In this document: positions 56,523 through 64,000 of the stretch, in pieces
Numbering within the stretch: the stretch's first letter is position 1
How the letters are laid out: each line of letters starts with the position of its first letter
DNA from: Ignavibacteriota bacterium
GTDB lineage: Bacteria; Bacteroidota; Ignavibacteria; UBA10030; BY39
Direction of reading: 5' to 3'
NCBI GenBank assembly: GCA_003327435.1
Contig: QOQV01000001.1
Coordinates: 186,001 to 250,000, forward strand
Length of the DNA stretch: 64,000 nucleotides
Made by a program: the position numbers and the translations under genes
Notes under the pieces: generated by a model
The model's database searches: none
Told to the model about the DNA's origin: nothing
The model's input: only the letters and a program-made list of their open reading frames with translations

Positions 56523-59500
56523 CTATTCAATTTTAACATCTAAACCAAGCCCCATAAGTTCTCTCACGAGAACATTGAACGATTCGGGAATACTGGATTC
56601 TGGAAGGTTTTCTCCTTTAACAATTGCTTCATAAACTTTAGCTCTTCCAGGAACATCATCGCTTTTCACAGTTAGAATTTCCTGTAAAACATGGGCAGCG
56701 CCGTATGCTTCAAGAGCCCATACTTCCATTTCACCAAATCTTTGACCACCAAACTGGGCTTTACCACCTAAAGGTTGTTGTGTAATAAGTGAGTATGGAC
56801 CGATAGATCTTGCATGCATTTTATCATCCACCAGATGAGAAAGTTTCATCATATACAGATAGCCGACGGTTACTTTTTGGTCAAACGGTTCGCCTGTGGT
56901 TCCATCAATTAGTATCGATTTGGAATTTTCATCCAGACCTGCTTTGCGCAATTCTTCCTGTACCTGTTCCCAGCTGGCACCGTCAAATATTGGTGACGCA
57001 TATTTTTTATTCAAAGTGTAACCAGCCCATCCAAGTGCTGTTTCAAAAAGCTGACCTAAATTCATTCTTGAAGGCACACCCAAAGGATTCAACACTATAT
57101 CCACTGGAGTACCATCAGGGAGAAATGGCATATCTTCAACTGGCACAACTTTCGAGACAACACCCTTGTTGCCATGCCTGCCTGCCATTTTATCACCAAC
57201 TGAAAGCTTCCTTTTTTTGGCAACATACACTTTGGCAAGCTGAACTATACCTGGTTGTAATTCGTCACCAGTTTGAAGTTTGTTTTTCTCATGCTTATAA
57301 TAATTTTCAATATCGTCAAGTTTTTCGAAATAAGCTTCATAAAGTTTAGTAACACACGAGTTCTTCTTTTTATTTTCAACCCATTCTTTTTCATAATCAA
57401 GATTTTCAACATCATCAATAGATTCAAATGTGTTTTCTTTTATTGTAAATCCACTTTTTAGAACAAGATTACCGTTTTTATCATATATTCCAACACTGGT
57501 TTCATCTTTAAGTAATAAACCTAACTTTTGTATGAGTTTCTGTTTTGTTTCTTTTATAGCTTTATTTTTTTCTCTATCGAGCTGTTCTGATCTTTTTTTG
57601 TCAGCTTTCTTAACTTCAGAATCTTTTTTCTTTCGACTGAAAAGTTTTGTAGCAACAACCACCCCTTTCATACCTGGCGGGGCTTTCAAAGATGCATCCT
57701 TAACATCACCTGCTTTTTCACCGAATATTGCTTTTAATAATTTTTCCTCAGGAGTTGGATCTGTTTCACCTTTAGGAGTTATCTTACCTATCAGGATATC
57801 TCCTTCTTTAACAATTGCACCAACGCGGATAACACCATTTTCATCCAGATCCTTAACTGCTTCTTCACTTACATTAGGAATTTCGCGAGTTAATTCTTCA
57901 TCTCCTCGCTTAGTATCCCTAACCTGTAACTCAAATTCTTCGATATGAATTGATGTATATACATCATCAGAAACCAGACGTTCACTAACAATAATAGCAT
58001 CCTCAAAATTGTATCCTTTCCAGGGCATAAATGCTACAAGTACATTTCGTCCAAGTGCTAACTCTCCGTTTTGAGTTGCACTACCATCTGCCAGAACCTG
58101 TCCCTTTTTAAATCTCTGTCCCTTCGATACAATCGGGATTTGATTAATACAGGTATCCTGGTTTGTTCGGAAAAATTTTGTCAATTGATATTCAACACGA
58201 CTTTTATCATCAAACGAAAGTATGGACTCAATGCTATTTTCGTCTATGTCGTATTTAACAATAATTTTATCAGCATCCACATACTCAACAACTCCGGATC
58301 TTTCAGCAATAATCATTGTTCTTGAGTCATAAGCAATTTTCTTTTCAAAACCTGTACCAACAATCGGAGCTTCCGGTTTGAGAAGCGGGACTGCCTGGCG
58401 TTGCATATTTGAACCCATCAATGCACGATTAGCATCATCATGTTCCAAGAATGGAATCAATGCTGCTGCTGCACTTACTATTTGACTTGGTGCCACATCC
58501 ATATATTGAACTTCATCAGGCTTAACTACTGGATAATCACTCTGAAATCTGGCTTTCACTCTTTGATCAATAAAATTACCCTTTTCATCTACTTTTACAT
58601 TTGCCTGAGCAATTGTATAAATATCTTCTTTTTCCGCTGTTAGGAATTCTATCTCATCTGTAATTTTTCCATTTTTTACTTTACGATATGGTGTTTCGAT
58701 AAATCCAAAATCGTTAACGCGAGAATATATACAGAGAGAAGAGATCAATCCGATGTTCGGACCTTCGGGTGTTTCAATCGGGCATAACCTTCCATAATGT
58801 GTATAGTGCACATCACGCACTTCAAATCCTGCTCTTTCTCTGGTCAATCCACCTGGACCTAAAGCAGACATTCTTCTTTTGTGTGTTATTTCAGCAAGTG
58901 GGTTAGTTTGATCCATAAACTGTGAAAGCTGATTAGTGCCAAAGAAGGAATTAATTACGCTTGTTATCGTGCGTGCATTGATCAGATCCTGTGGAGTTAG
59001 GTTTTCGTTATCGCGTAAATTCATACGCTCGCGAATTGTGCGAGCCATTCGTGCCATACCTATATTAAATTGTTGAGCGATTTGCTCTCCAACCGTACGA
59101 ACTCTTCTGTTCCCTAAATGATCAATATCATCAACTGTTCGTTTTCCCTGTTGTAAATCAAGTAAATAATTTATAATTGCCAGAATATCTTCGCGGGTTA
59201 ATGTTGTTGTAGTAAGTGGAATGTCAAGGCCAAGTTTGGCGTTCATTCTGTTTCTTCCAACATCGCCCAGATCATATCGCTTTTCATTGAAGAACAATCT
59301 ATCAATCAAATTTTTTGCCGTGTCCAGATCAGGAGCCTCGCCAGAGCGGAGTTGTCTGTAAATTGCTTCGAGTGCATCCTGTTCTGTTCGTGCTGCATCC
59401 TTCTGAATTGTATTTGCAATAATTGAACGTTCCTCTGAACCTTCTATTTTTAGAAATTTAATATTTTTAATATCTAATTTCTTTATCTTCTTAATTAAAT

Positions 59501-60299
59501 CTTCGGTTAGAGGCGAATCTTTATTTACTATTATCTCTCCCGTTTTCTTATCTATAACATCACTACAAACTATTCTTCCAACATATTCTTTTAAATTGCC
59601 ATCTTTAATTTCTACAGTTTCAACCAAGTTAAATAATTTTAGTATTTCATCATCTGAGGAATAACCAATCGCGCGGAGCAAGGTTGTTACAGGAAATTTT
59701 TTCTTTCTATCGATATATACATACATTACATTACTTATATCCGTGGAAAATTCGATCCAGGAACCTCTGAAGGGAATAATTCGTGCTGAATAAATTGGTG
59801 TTCCATTTGGATGAACTGATTCGCTAAAAAATACTCCTGGTGAACGATGTAATTGACTTACTACCACTCGTTCTGCACCATTAATAATAAAAGTCCCTCT
59901 ATCGGTCATAGTTGGTAGATTCCCGAGGTATACTTCCTGTTCTATTGTATCTACAAATTTTTCTCCATCTTCGCTTTTCTTAGAAAGCTTTAATTTTGCT
60001 TTAAGTGGAACAGCATATGTTAATCCTCTTTCCTGACACTCTCTTACAGTATATTTTGGTTTTTCAATTGAGTACTCAACAAATTCCAATAAAAAGTTTT
60101 CTCTTGTATCACTAATTGGAAAATTTATCAAGAATATTTGTTGGAGTCCTTTAGGCTTTCTTTTATGTGGTGGAATATTCGCCTGCAAGAAATTTTCCCA
60201 GGACTCTTTTTGGACATTCAGTAAATCTGGTTGTTCGAGAACAGGTGGAATTTTTGAAAAAGAAATTCTTTCACTCGGGTTATTTATTGGGCGTTTCAC
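56523..60299 (-). CDS. rpoB: RNA polymerase beta subunit
   Basis: A subunit of about 1258 residues. The rifampicin pocket region reads [20 protein letters not shown] and then [14 protein letters not shown], with the usual sensitivity aspartate, histidine and serine unchanged. Near residue 1050 is [16 protein letters not shown], which lines the active site with RpoC. The start is GTG at 60299, nine bases after AAGGAG; a TTG at 60308 touches that site and is less likely. A hairpin lies between rplL and this gene and may act as an attenuator. Confidence 0.98.
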   Translation of the reverse strand: MKRPINNPSERISFSKIPPVLEQPDLLNVQKESWENFLQANIPPHKRKPKGLQQIFLINFPISDTRENFLLEFVEYSIEKPKYTVRECQERGLTYAVPLKAKLKLSKKSEDGEKFVDTIEQEVYLGNLPTMTDRGTFIINGAERVVVSQLHRSPGVFFSESVHPNGTPIYSARIIPFRGSWIEFSTDISNVMYVYIDRKKKFPVTTLLRAIGYSSDDEILKLFNLVETVEIKDGNLKEYVGRIVCSDVIDKKTGEIIVNKDSPLTEDLIKKIKKLDIKNIKFLKIEGSEERSIIANTIQKDAARTEQDALEAIYRQLRSGEAPDLDTAKNLIDRLFFNEKRYDLGDVGRNRMNAKLGLDIPLTTTTLTREDILAIINYLLDLQQGKRTVDDIDHLGNRRVRTVGEQIAQQFNIGMARMARTIRERMNLRDNENLTPQDLINARTITSVINSFFGTNQLSQFMDQTNPLAEITHKRRMSALGPGGLTRERAGFEVRDVHYTHYGRLCPIETPEGPNIGLISSLCIYSRVNDFGFIETPYRKVKNGKITDEIEFLTAEKEDIYTIAQANVKVDEKGNFIDQRVKARFQSDYPVVKPDEVQYMDVAPSQIVSAAAALIPFLEHDDANRALMGSNMQRQAVPLLKPEAPIVGTGFEKKIAYDSRTMIIAERSGVVEYVDADKIIVKYDIDENSIESILSFDDKSRVEYQLTKFFRTNQDTCINQIPIVSKGQRFKKGQVLADGSATQNGELALGRNVLVAFMPWKGYNFEDAIIVSERLVSDDVYTSIHIEEFELQVRDTKRGDEELTREIPNVSEEAVKDLDENGVIRVGAIVKEGDILIGKITPKGETDPTPEEKLLKAIFGEKAGDVKDASLKAPPGMKGVVVATKLFSRKKKDSEVKKADKKRSEQLDREKNKAIKETKQKLIQKLGLLLKDETSVGIYDKNGNLVLKSGFTIKENTFESIDDVENLDYEKEWVENKKKNSCVTKLYEAYFEKLDDIENYYKHEKNKLQTGDELQPGIVQLAKVYVAKKRKLSVGDKMAGRHGNKGVVSKVVPVEDMPFLPDGTPVDIVLNPLGVPSRMNLGQLFETALGWAGYTLNKKYASPIFDGASWEQVQEELRKAGLDENSKSILIDGTTGEPFDQKVTVGYLYMMKLSHLVDDKMHARSIGPYSLITQQPLGGKAQFGGQRFGEMEVWALEAYGAAHVLQEILTVKSDDVPGRAKVYEAIVKGENLPESSIPESFNVLVRELMGLGLDVKIE

Positions 60300-60351
60300 T
60301 TTAATCAACTCCTTAAGTTATATAAAATCATTTAAAAAGATAAAAGTATCA

Positions 60352-60395
60352 AGCCGATAATTTTAATCTATCACATGGATAGCAAATTATCGGCT
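60352..60395 (-). terminator. Hairpin attenuator between rplL and rpoB
   Basis: AGCCGATAATTT (60352-60363) pairs with 60384-60395, and CTATC (60368-60372) pairs with GATAG (60378-60382) inside it. It lies 52 bases after rplL and about 50 bases before rpoB. The minus-strand tail (TGATACTTTTATCTTTTT) is only partly U-rich, so partial termination, as in other rplL-rpoB gaps, is more likely than a full stop. Confidence 0.65.
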
Positions 60396-60446
60396 GATTT
60401 TTTCGAATCTGATGATAGAAATAATTCAAATTTGTAGAAAAATATC

Positions 60447-60827
60447 TTACTTTAATTCTACAGTAGCGCCGGCTTCTTCCAGTTCTTTTTTTAGTTTTTC
60501 GGCTTCTTCCTTACTGAGAGCTTCTTTAACTACTTTTGGGGCTCCATCAACTAAATCTTTAGCTTCTTTTAAACCAAGACCAGTTGCAGCGCGAACAACT
60601 TTAATTACATTAATTTTTTGTGCACCAGCATTCACAAGAACAACATTAAATTCTGTTTTCTCTTCTGCTGCTGGAGCTGCTGCTCCTGCTGCTGGCATTG
60701 GTCCTGCCATCATAACTGGTGCTGCAGCTGTTACTCCAAATTTTTCTTCTAAAGCTTTCTTAAGTTCTGCAGCTTCAAGTAATGTTAATTTTTCTATTTT
60801 TTCGACTATTTCTTGTACTACTGACAT
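60447..60827 (-). CDS. rplL: 50S ribosomal protein L7/L12
   Basis: A 126-residue stalk protein. An N-terminal dimer helix, an alanine/proline hinge ([16 protein letters not shown] at about residues 45-60) and the C-terminal domain with [23 protein letters not shown] are all present. It recruits translation GTPases, among them both EF-G proteins encoded here. AAAGGAG precedes the ATG. It is 38 bases after rplJ. Confidence 0.99.
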   Translation of the reverse strand: MSVVQEIVEKIEKLTLLEAAELKKALEEKFGVTAAAPVMMAGPMPAAGAAAPAAEEKTEFNVVLVNAGAQKINVIKVVRAATGLGLKEAKDLVDGAPKVVKEALSKEEAEKLKKELEEAGATVELK

Positions 60828-60864
60828 TATTATTCTCCTTTTTTAATTTTCGTTTTTGTTAATT

Positions 60865-61386
60865 TTATGCTGCTTTTTTCTTTTCAATTGCATCCAGGAC
60901 ATTTACAAGATCTCTCATAACTGCATTAATAGCACCAACAAGTCCAGAAATCGGGGCTTGTATACTACCTATAATTGAAGATATCATTTCAGGTCTTGAT
61001 GGCATATTTGCAATATTACTTAACTCTGAACCATCGTATACTTGATTTTCAATTACACAAGCTTTTACCTTTAACACATTATTCTTTTCGCTAAATTTCT
61101 TTAGCATTTTTGCAGCTATGATAGGATCATCATATCCAAATGCAATTGCTGTAGGTCCGACTAATTTGTCGTACATCTTTTCGTATCCGGATAAGGATTC
61201 AAGAGCTTTCTTCAGAAGGGTATTTTTAACCACACGGTATTCTATCCCAGCCTTGTAGAGTTCTTTTCTTAGCTCATTCACTTGCTGAACAGTAATACCA
61301 GTGAAGTCGGCAAGATACATACCACTTGCTTTCGAAACCTTCTCCTTCAACTCTTCGATTATTTTACTTTTTTCGTTTCTTTGCAT
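60865..61386 (-). CDS. rplJ: 50S ribosomal protein L10
   Basis: A 173-residue L10, with SKASGMYLADFTGITVQQVN, YRVVKNTLLKKAL and a C-terminal helix that binds L7/L12 dimers. It forms the base of the stalk. In many bacteria the L10-L12 complex represses its own operon by binding the leader; a candidate leader hairpin lies at 61408-61450. AGAGGA precedes the ATG. Confidence 0.98.
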   Translation of the reverse strand: MQRNEKSKIIEELKEKVSKASGMYLADFTGITVQQVNELRKELYKAGIEYRVVKNTLLKKALESLSGYEKMYDKLVGPTAIAFGYDDPIIAAKMLKKFSEKNNVLKVKACVIENQVYDGSELSNIANMPSRPEMISSIIGSIQAPISGLVGAINAVMRDLVNVLDAIEKKKAA

Positions 61387-61407
61387 TTGTTCCTCTTGAT
61401 AATTTAT

Positions 61408-61450
61408 TTTTTACTGAGAAGCCCGGATTTGTTATATCCGGCAGTAAAAA
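61408..61450 (-). promoter_or_regulatory. Candidate L10-leader autoregulatory RNA
   Basis: A 9-bp outer helix (TTTTTACTG at 61408-61416 with 61442-61450) and a 6-bp inner helix (CCGGAT at 61423-61428 with 61436-61441) are separated by a 6-base bulge on one side only. The structure ends about 20 bases before the rplJ start, where the L10(L12) binding leader is expected. The one-sided bulge resembles the bent leader, but the match is structural only. Confidence 0.5.
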
Positions 61451-61482
61451 TATTTTATATGTTTTTAAAGAGTGCGTAATTT

Positions 61483-62181
61483 CTATTTTAAATTCAATAC
61501 TACATTTTTATCAATCGCAATTCCAGGACCCATTGTGCTTGATAAAGATATACCTTTTATGTATTGACCTTTAGCAGTTGCTGGTCTTAATCTCAATACT
61601 GTTGATAAAAATGCATTAATGTTATCAATTAATTTTTGATTTTCGAAGTTTGCTTTTCCAATAGATGCGTGAACGATTCCAGCTTTATCCACTCTAAATT
61701 CTATTTTACCTGCTTTAACTTCTTTTACTGCCTTGGCTATTTCGTTTGTTACAGTTCCACTTTTTGGATTTGGCATCAAACCTCTTGGTCCAAGAATCTT
61801 TCCTAATTTACCAAGTTCACCCATTACATCTGGAGTTGCAATAATCACATCCACATCAGCCCAGCCTTGTTGAATCTTTTGGATATAATCCATATATCCT
61901 GCGTGATCTGCTCCTGCTGCTTTTGCTTCTTCATCTCTTGGGGGTTTTGCAATCACAAGGACTCTAACTTCTTTTCCAGTTCCGTGAGGTAAGGAAACAG
62001 TTCCTCTAACCGCCTGATCAGCTTTTTTGGGGTCAACTCCTAATTTAACAGCAATATCTACCGACTCGGTGAACTTTGCTGTTGCGGTTTGCTTCACTAA
62101 TTCAACAGCTTCTTCAATTGAATAAAATTTTTTCGGATCGACTTTTTGCGCAATTGTTTTATATCTCTTACTAACCTTCAT
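61483..62181 (-). CDS. rplA: 50S ribosomal protein L1
   Basis: A 232-residue L1, with KFTESVDIAVKLGVDPKKADQ, RGTVSLPHGTGKEVRV and LGPRGLMPNPKSGTVT. It forms the mobile L1 stalk that helps release deacylated tRNA, and in E. coli it represses the rplKA operon. AAAGGAA precedes the ATG. It starts 81 bases after rplK, a gap with a small hairpin. Confidence 0.98.
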   Translation of the reverse strand: MKVSKRYKTIAQKVDPKKFYSIEEAVELVKQTATAKFTESVDIAVKLGVDPKKADQAVRGTVSLPHGTGKEVRVLVIAKPPRDEEAKAAGADHAGYMDYIQKIQQGWADVDVIIATPDVMGELGKLGKILGPRGLMPNPKSGTVTNEIAKAVKEVKAGKIEFRVDKAGIVHASIGKANFENQKLIDNINAFLSTVLRLRPATAKGQYIKGISLSSTMGPGIAIDKNVVLNLK

Positions 62182-62212
62182 TTTTTAATTCCTTTATATT
62201 TGTGGTTTTAGC

Positions 62213-62243
62213 GTTTCAGTTAAAGAGATTAAACTCTTGAAAC
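62213..62243 (-). promoter_or_regulatory. Possible structured RNA between rplK and rplA
   Basis: GTTTCA (62213-62218) pairs with TGAAAC (62238-62243), and AGAG (62224-62227) with CTCT (62234-62237), leaving a 5-base bulge on one side. It lies 19 bases after the rplK stop. It might be an L1 mRNA site, since L1 sites contain an asymmetric loop, but the conserved bases were not verified. Confidence 0.3.
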
Positions 62244-62262
62244 TTCCACTGTTAATTAATTT

Positions 62263-62685
62263 CTATCTTTCTATTGTAATACCCATACTACGGGCTGTAC
62301 CAGCAATCATCCTCATTGCAGCTTCAATGTCGTTAGCATTTAAATCAGGCATTTTCATCTCTGCAATTTCTCGAATTTGCTTGAGAGTAACTTTACCGAC
62401 TTTGTTGCGATTGGGTTCACCAGAACCCTTTTCAATTTTTGCTGCTTTTAATAAAAGAACTGAAGCTGGTGGTGTTTTGGTGATAAATGTAAATGATTTA
62501 TCCGAATAAACAGTGATCACGACAGGAATAATCAGACCCGACTGGTCTTTTGTTCTGGCGTTAAACTGTTTACAGAACTCCATTATATTGACACCTTTTT
62601 GGCCAAGTGCTGGGCCAACAGGTGGAGCTGGGTTTGCTTGGCCAGCTGGTATCTGTAGTTTAATATATCCTGCAATTTTTTTCAT
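62263..62685 (-). CDS. rplK: 50S ribosomal protein L11
   Basis: A 140-residue L11. The proline-rich N-terminus ([20 protein letters not shown]) is the thiostrepton and GTPase-centre region, and the C-terminal RNA-binding domain has [21 protein letters not shown]. It follows nusG by 13 bases and precedes rplA in the classical order. Confidence 0.98.
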   Translation of the reverse strand: MKKIAGYIKLQIPAGQANPAPPVGPALGQKGVNIMEFCKQFNARTKDQSGLIIPVVITVYSDKSFTFITKTPPASVLLLKAAKIEKGSGEPNRNKVGKVTLKQIREIAEMKMPDLNANDIEAAMRMIAGTARSMGITIER

Positions 62686-62698
62686 AATAATACCTTAT

Positions 62699-63259
62699 TT
62701 ATTTTTCAACTTCTACTTGACTAAAGTCTAATTCAATTGGTGTTTTTCTACCAAAAATGCTTATCATTACTTTTAGTTTCATTCGCTCTTTGTTAACTTC
62801 CTGAACAAAACCAGTGAAATTATAAAAAGGACCCTCAACAACTCTTACAGGCGCTCCAATAGCGAATGGAACTTCTAAGATGCCTTCTTCGCCTTTTTCC
62901 TCAAGGCTACCAACTATTCTTCTGACTTCTTCCGCCTGTAGAGGAGCTGGTTTGCCTCTTGGACCAACAAAGCTAATTACATATGGAGCATTTAAAATCA
63001 GATGTTTTGTTTCTTTATCAAGAATTGCTTCTACAAGTATGTAGCCCGGGAAAAAAGTTTTTGTTTTACTTTTTTTCTTTCCATCTTTCATTTCATACAC
63101 TTTTTCTGAGGGCACAACAACTCGTGTAATCCGATCCTCGAGCTTCTGTTGTTTTGCTTCCTCTTCGATAAAGACTTTAACTTTATTCTCTTGCCCTGAG
63201 TAGGTTTTAACTACATACCATTTTTTTTGATTAGTTTGATTTTCCAATTTTAAATCCAT
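62699..63259 (-). CDS. nusG: Transcription termination/antitermination factor NusG
   Basis: A 186-residue NusG. The N-terminal NGN domain (about 12-115) has KWYVVKTYSGQENKVK and FFPGYILVEAILDK and binds the polymerase clamp. The C-terminal KOW domain (about 130-186) has VRVVEGPFYNFTGFV and contacts Rho or ribosomal protein S10. It starts 3 bases after secE. Confidence 0.98.
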   Translation of the reverse strand: MDLKLENQTNQKKWYVVKTYSGQENKVKVFIEEEAKQQKLEDRITRVVVPSEKVYEMKDGKKKSKTKTFFPGYILVEAILDKETKHLILNAPYVISFVGPRGKPAPLQAEEVRRIVGSLEEKGEEGILEVPFAIGAPVRVVEGPFYNFTGFVQEVNKERMKLKVMISIFGRKTPIELDFSQVEVEK

Positions 63260-63262
63260 TAA

Positions 63263-63445
63263 TTATAATATAGCTTTCATAGTTTGGCTAATGATGGTAT
63301 CAACAAGATAAACAAACACTGCAATAATGCCGCACACTGCGAGCACTACGACTGTGGTTTCACGTAATTCTTCTTTTTTAGGCCAGGTGACCTTTTTCAT
63401 TTCTTTAACCACATCGGTAAAGAAGTTTATTATTTTTTCTTTCAT
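63263..63445 (-). CDS. secE: Preprotein translocase subunit SecE
   Basis: A 60-residue SecE from the ATG at 63445. The amphipathic segment VVKEMKKVTWPKKEELRETT leads into a single transmembrane helix ending in the last residues. SecE clamps the two halves of SecY. A longer in-frame reading would run into the tRNA-Trp gene and is rejected. It precedes nusG by 3 bases and follows tRNA-Trp by 30 bases. Confidence 0.96.
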   Translation of the reverse strand: MKEKIINFFTDVVKEMKKVTWPKKEELRETTVVVLAVCGIIAVFVYLVDTIISQTMKAIL

Positions 63446-63475
63446 AATTTTATAACTGATTTTGATATTGATATG

Positions 63476-63548
63476 CACGTGCGGAGGGACTCGAACCCCC
63501 AACCTGCGGTTTTGGAGACCGCTGCTCTACCAATTGAGCTACACACGT
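63476..63548 (-). tRNA. tRNA-Trp (anticodon CCA)
   Basis: The minus strand gives a 73-base cloverleaf: acceptor ACGTGTG/CGCACGT (one G-U pair) with discriminator G, D arm TAGCTCAATTGGTAGAGC, anticodon stem GCGGT/ACCGC around CTCCAAA (anticodon CCA), and T arm GGGGG TTCGAGT CCCTC. CCA is not encoded. It lies between rpmG and secE, the usual place of tRNA-Trp in this locus. Confidence 0.97.
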
Positions 63549-63558
63549 GTTGAGTTAG

Positions 63559-63708
63559 CTACTTTGTTTCTTTATGAATAGTTCTTTTATTACACCAGCG
63601 GCAATATTTTTTGTATTCTACTCTACCGCTTTGCTTCTTCTTATTTTTTGTTGTAGTGTAATTTCTTCTTTTACACTCAGTGCATTCAAGAGTAATAATT
63701 TCTCGCAA
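63559..63708 (-). CDS. rpmG: 50S ribosomal protein L33 (zinc-binding form)
   Basis: A 49-residue L33 from the TTG at 63708, with GGAG seven bases upstream and no in-frame ATG nearby. [16 protein letters not shown] and [15 protein letters not shown] provide two CxxC pairs, the zinc-binding C+ form. It sits between tRNA-Thr and tRNA-Trp, where a tuf gene is found in many bacteria. It is too short for the usual cut-off of gene callers. Confidence 0.96.
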   Translation of the reverse strand: MREIITLECTECKRRNYTTTKNKKKQSGRVEYKKYCRWCNKRTIHKETK

Positions 63709-63746
63709 TTTAAAACTCCAATATGTTAATAGATCTTTTGTTTATG

Positions 63747-63819
<73 letters not shown>

Positions 63820-63841
63820 TTCATAGTATCGTAACTCATAG

Positions 63842-63914
63842 AGCGGGAGACGGGACTCGAACCCGCGACCAACAGCTTGGAAGGCTGTGACTCTACCAAC
63901 TGAGTTACTCCCGC
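63842..63914 (-). tRNA. tRNA-Gly (anticodon TCC)
   Basis: A 73-base cloverleaf on the minus strand: acceptor GCGGGAG/CTCCCGC, discriminator T, anticodon stem ACAGC/GCTGT around CTTCCAA (anticodon TCC), and T arm GCGGG TTCGAGT CCCGT. CCA is not encoded. It is 22 bases upstream of tRNA-Thr in the same orientation. Confidence 0.96.
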
Positions 63915-63926
63915 GCTCTTTTATAG

Positions 63927-64000
63927 TGGGCAGGGGAGGAATCGAACCTCCGAAGGCCGAAGCCGACAGATTTACAGTCTGTTGCGTTTGACCACTTCGC
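63927..64000 (-). tRNA. tRNA-Tyr (anticodon GTA), partial at the window edge
   Basis: The minus strand shows the 3' part of a class II tRNA: anticodon stem CAGA/TCTG around CTGTAAA (anticodon GTA), a long variable arm (CGGCTTCGGCCTTC), T arm GGAGG TTCGATT CCTCC and acceptor CCTGCCC with discriminator A. The 5' acceptor strand and part of the D arm lie beyond base 64000. Tyr-Gly-Thr-Trp order matches this locus in related bacteria. Confidence 0.93.

Noticed and set aside
57430-57948. A 172-codon plus-strand open frame inside rpoB
   Set aside because: It is antisense to conserved rpoB codons, is rich in serine and phenylalanine as expected for a complement of lysine/glutamate-rich coding, and has no ribosome-binding site or family resemblance.
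63263-63502. A longer SecE start at 63502
   Set aside because: The extra 19 residues would be encoded by the 3' part of tRNA-Trp; the ATG at 63445 gives a normal SecE.

Overview
This 64 kb window is AT-rich chromosomal DNA, and almost every gene lies on the minus strand. The gene families point to the Ignavibacteria/Chlorobi side of the Bacteroidota superphylum. It combines large secreted proteins carrying type IX secretion (T9SS) sorting domains, several PorV-like outer-membrane proteins and TonB-dependent receptors with carboxypeptidase-like N-terminal domains. The promoters look like ordinary sigma-70 sites (TTGACx, 17 bp, TATAxT) rather than the Bacteroidetes TAnnTTTG type. The lineage is inferred from family content only.

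Layout, left to right. 1-6.5 kb: a partial P-loop ATPase, a HIT protein, a second EF-G-like GTPase (EF-G2), and DUF948 and YtxH small membrane proteins on the minus strand. Next come one plus-strand multi-pass membrane protein and a convergent P-loop kinase-like gene, with a shared terminator between the last two. 6.6-11.2 kb: a 5'-nucleotidase-like exported phosphoesterase, a 31-residue basic protein of the AURKAIP1/COX24 (mS38) type, a TPR protein, HU, SppA and a CNNM-type CBS protein. 11.2-32 kb: an accessory surface region. It holds two complete TonB receptor / giant T9SS cargo / PorV-like cassettes in tandem, plus a third PorV-like protein and third cargo separated by ssb, and an NHL-type propeller protein. 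32.3-64 kb: the translation and transcription core in near-canonical order. Read in the direction of transcription (right to left) it runs tRNA-Tyr, tRNA-Gly, tRNA-Thr, rpmG, tRNA-Trp, secE, nusG, rplKAJL, rpoBC, then rpsL, rpsG, fusA, tuf, the S10 and spc operons, and the alpha operon to rplQ, a terminator and engB.

How it fits together. The right half supplies ribosome, RNA polymerase and Sec translocon parts; four tRNA genes lie at its right end and one, tRNA-Gln, inside the spc operon. The middle is an export and surface-display region. Sec-exported cargo would be carried across the outer membrane by a T9SS machine encoded elsewhere, with the local PorV paralogues as candidate cargo-specific shuttles and the TonB receptors as candidate partners. 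The most unusual points are the duplicated receptor/cargo/PorV cassettes, the tRNA-Gln inside the spc operon between rplR and rpsE, a terminator hairpin that contains a start codon, and the many non-ATG starts of essential genes.
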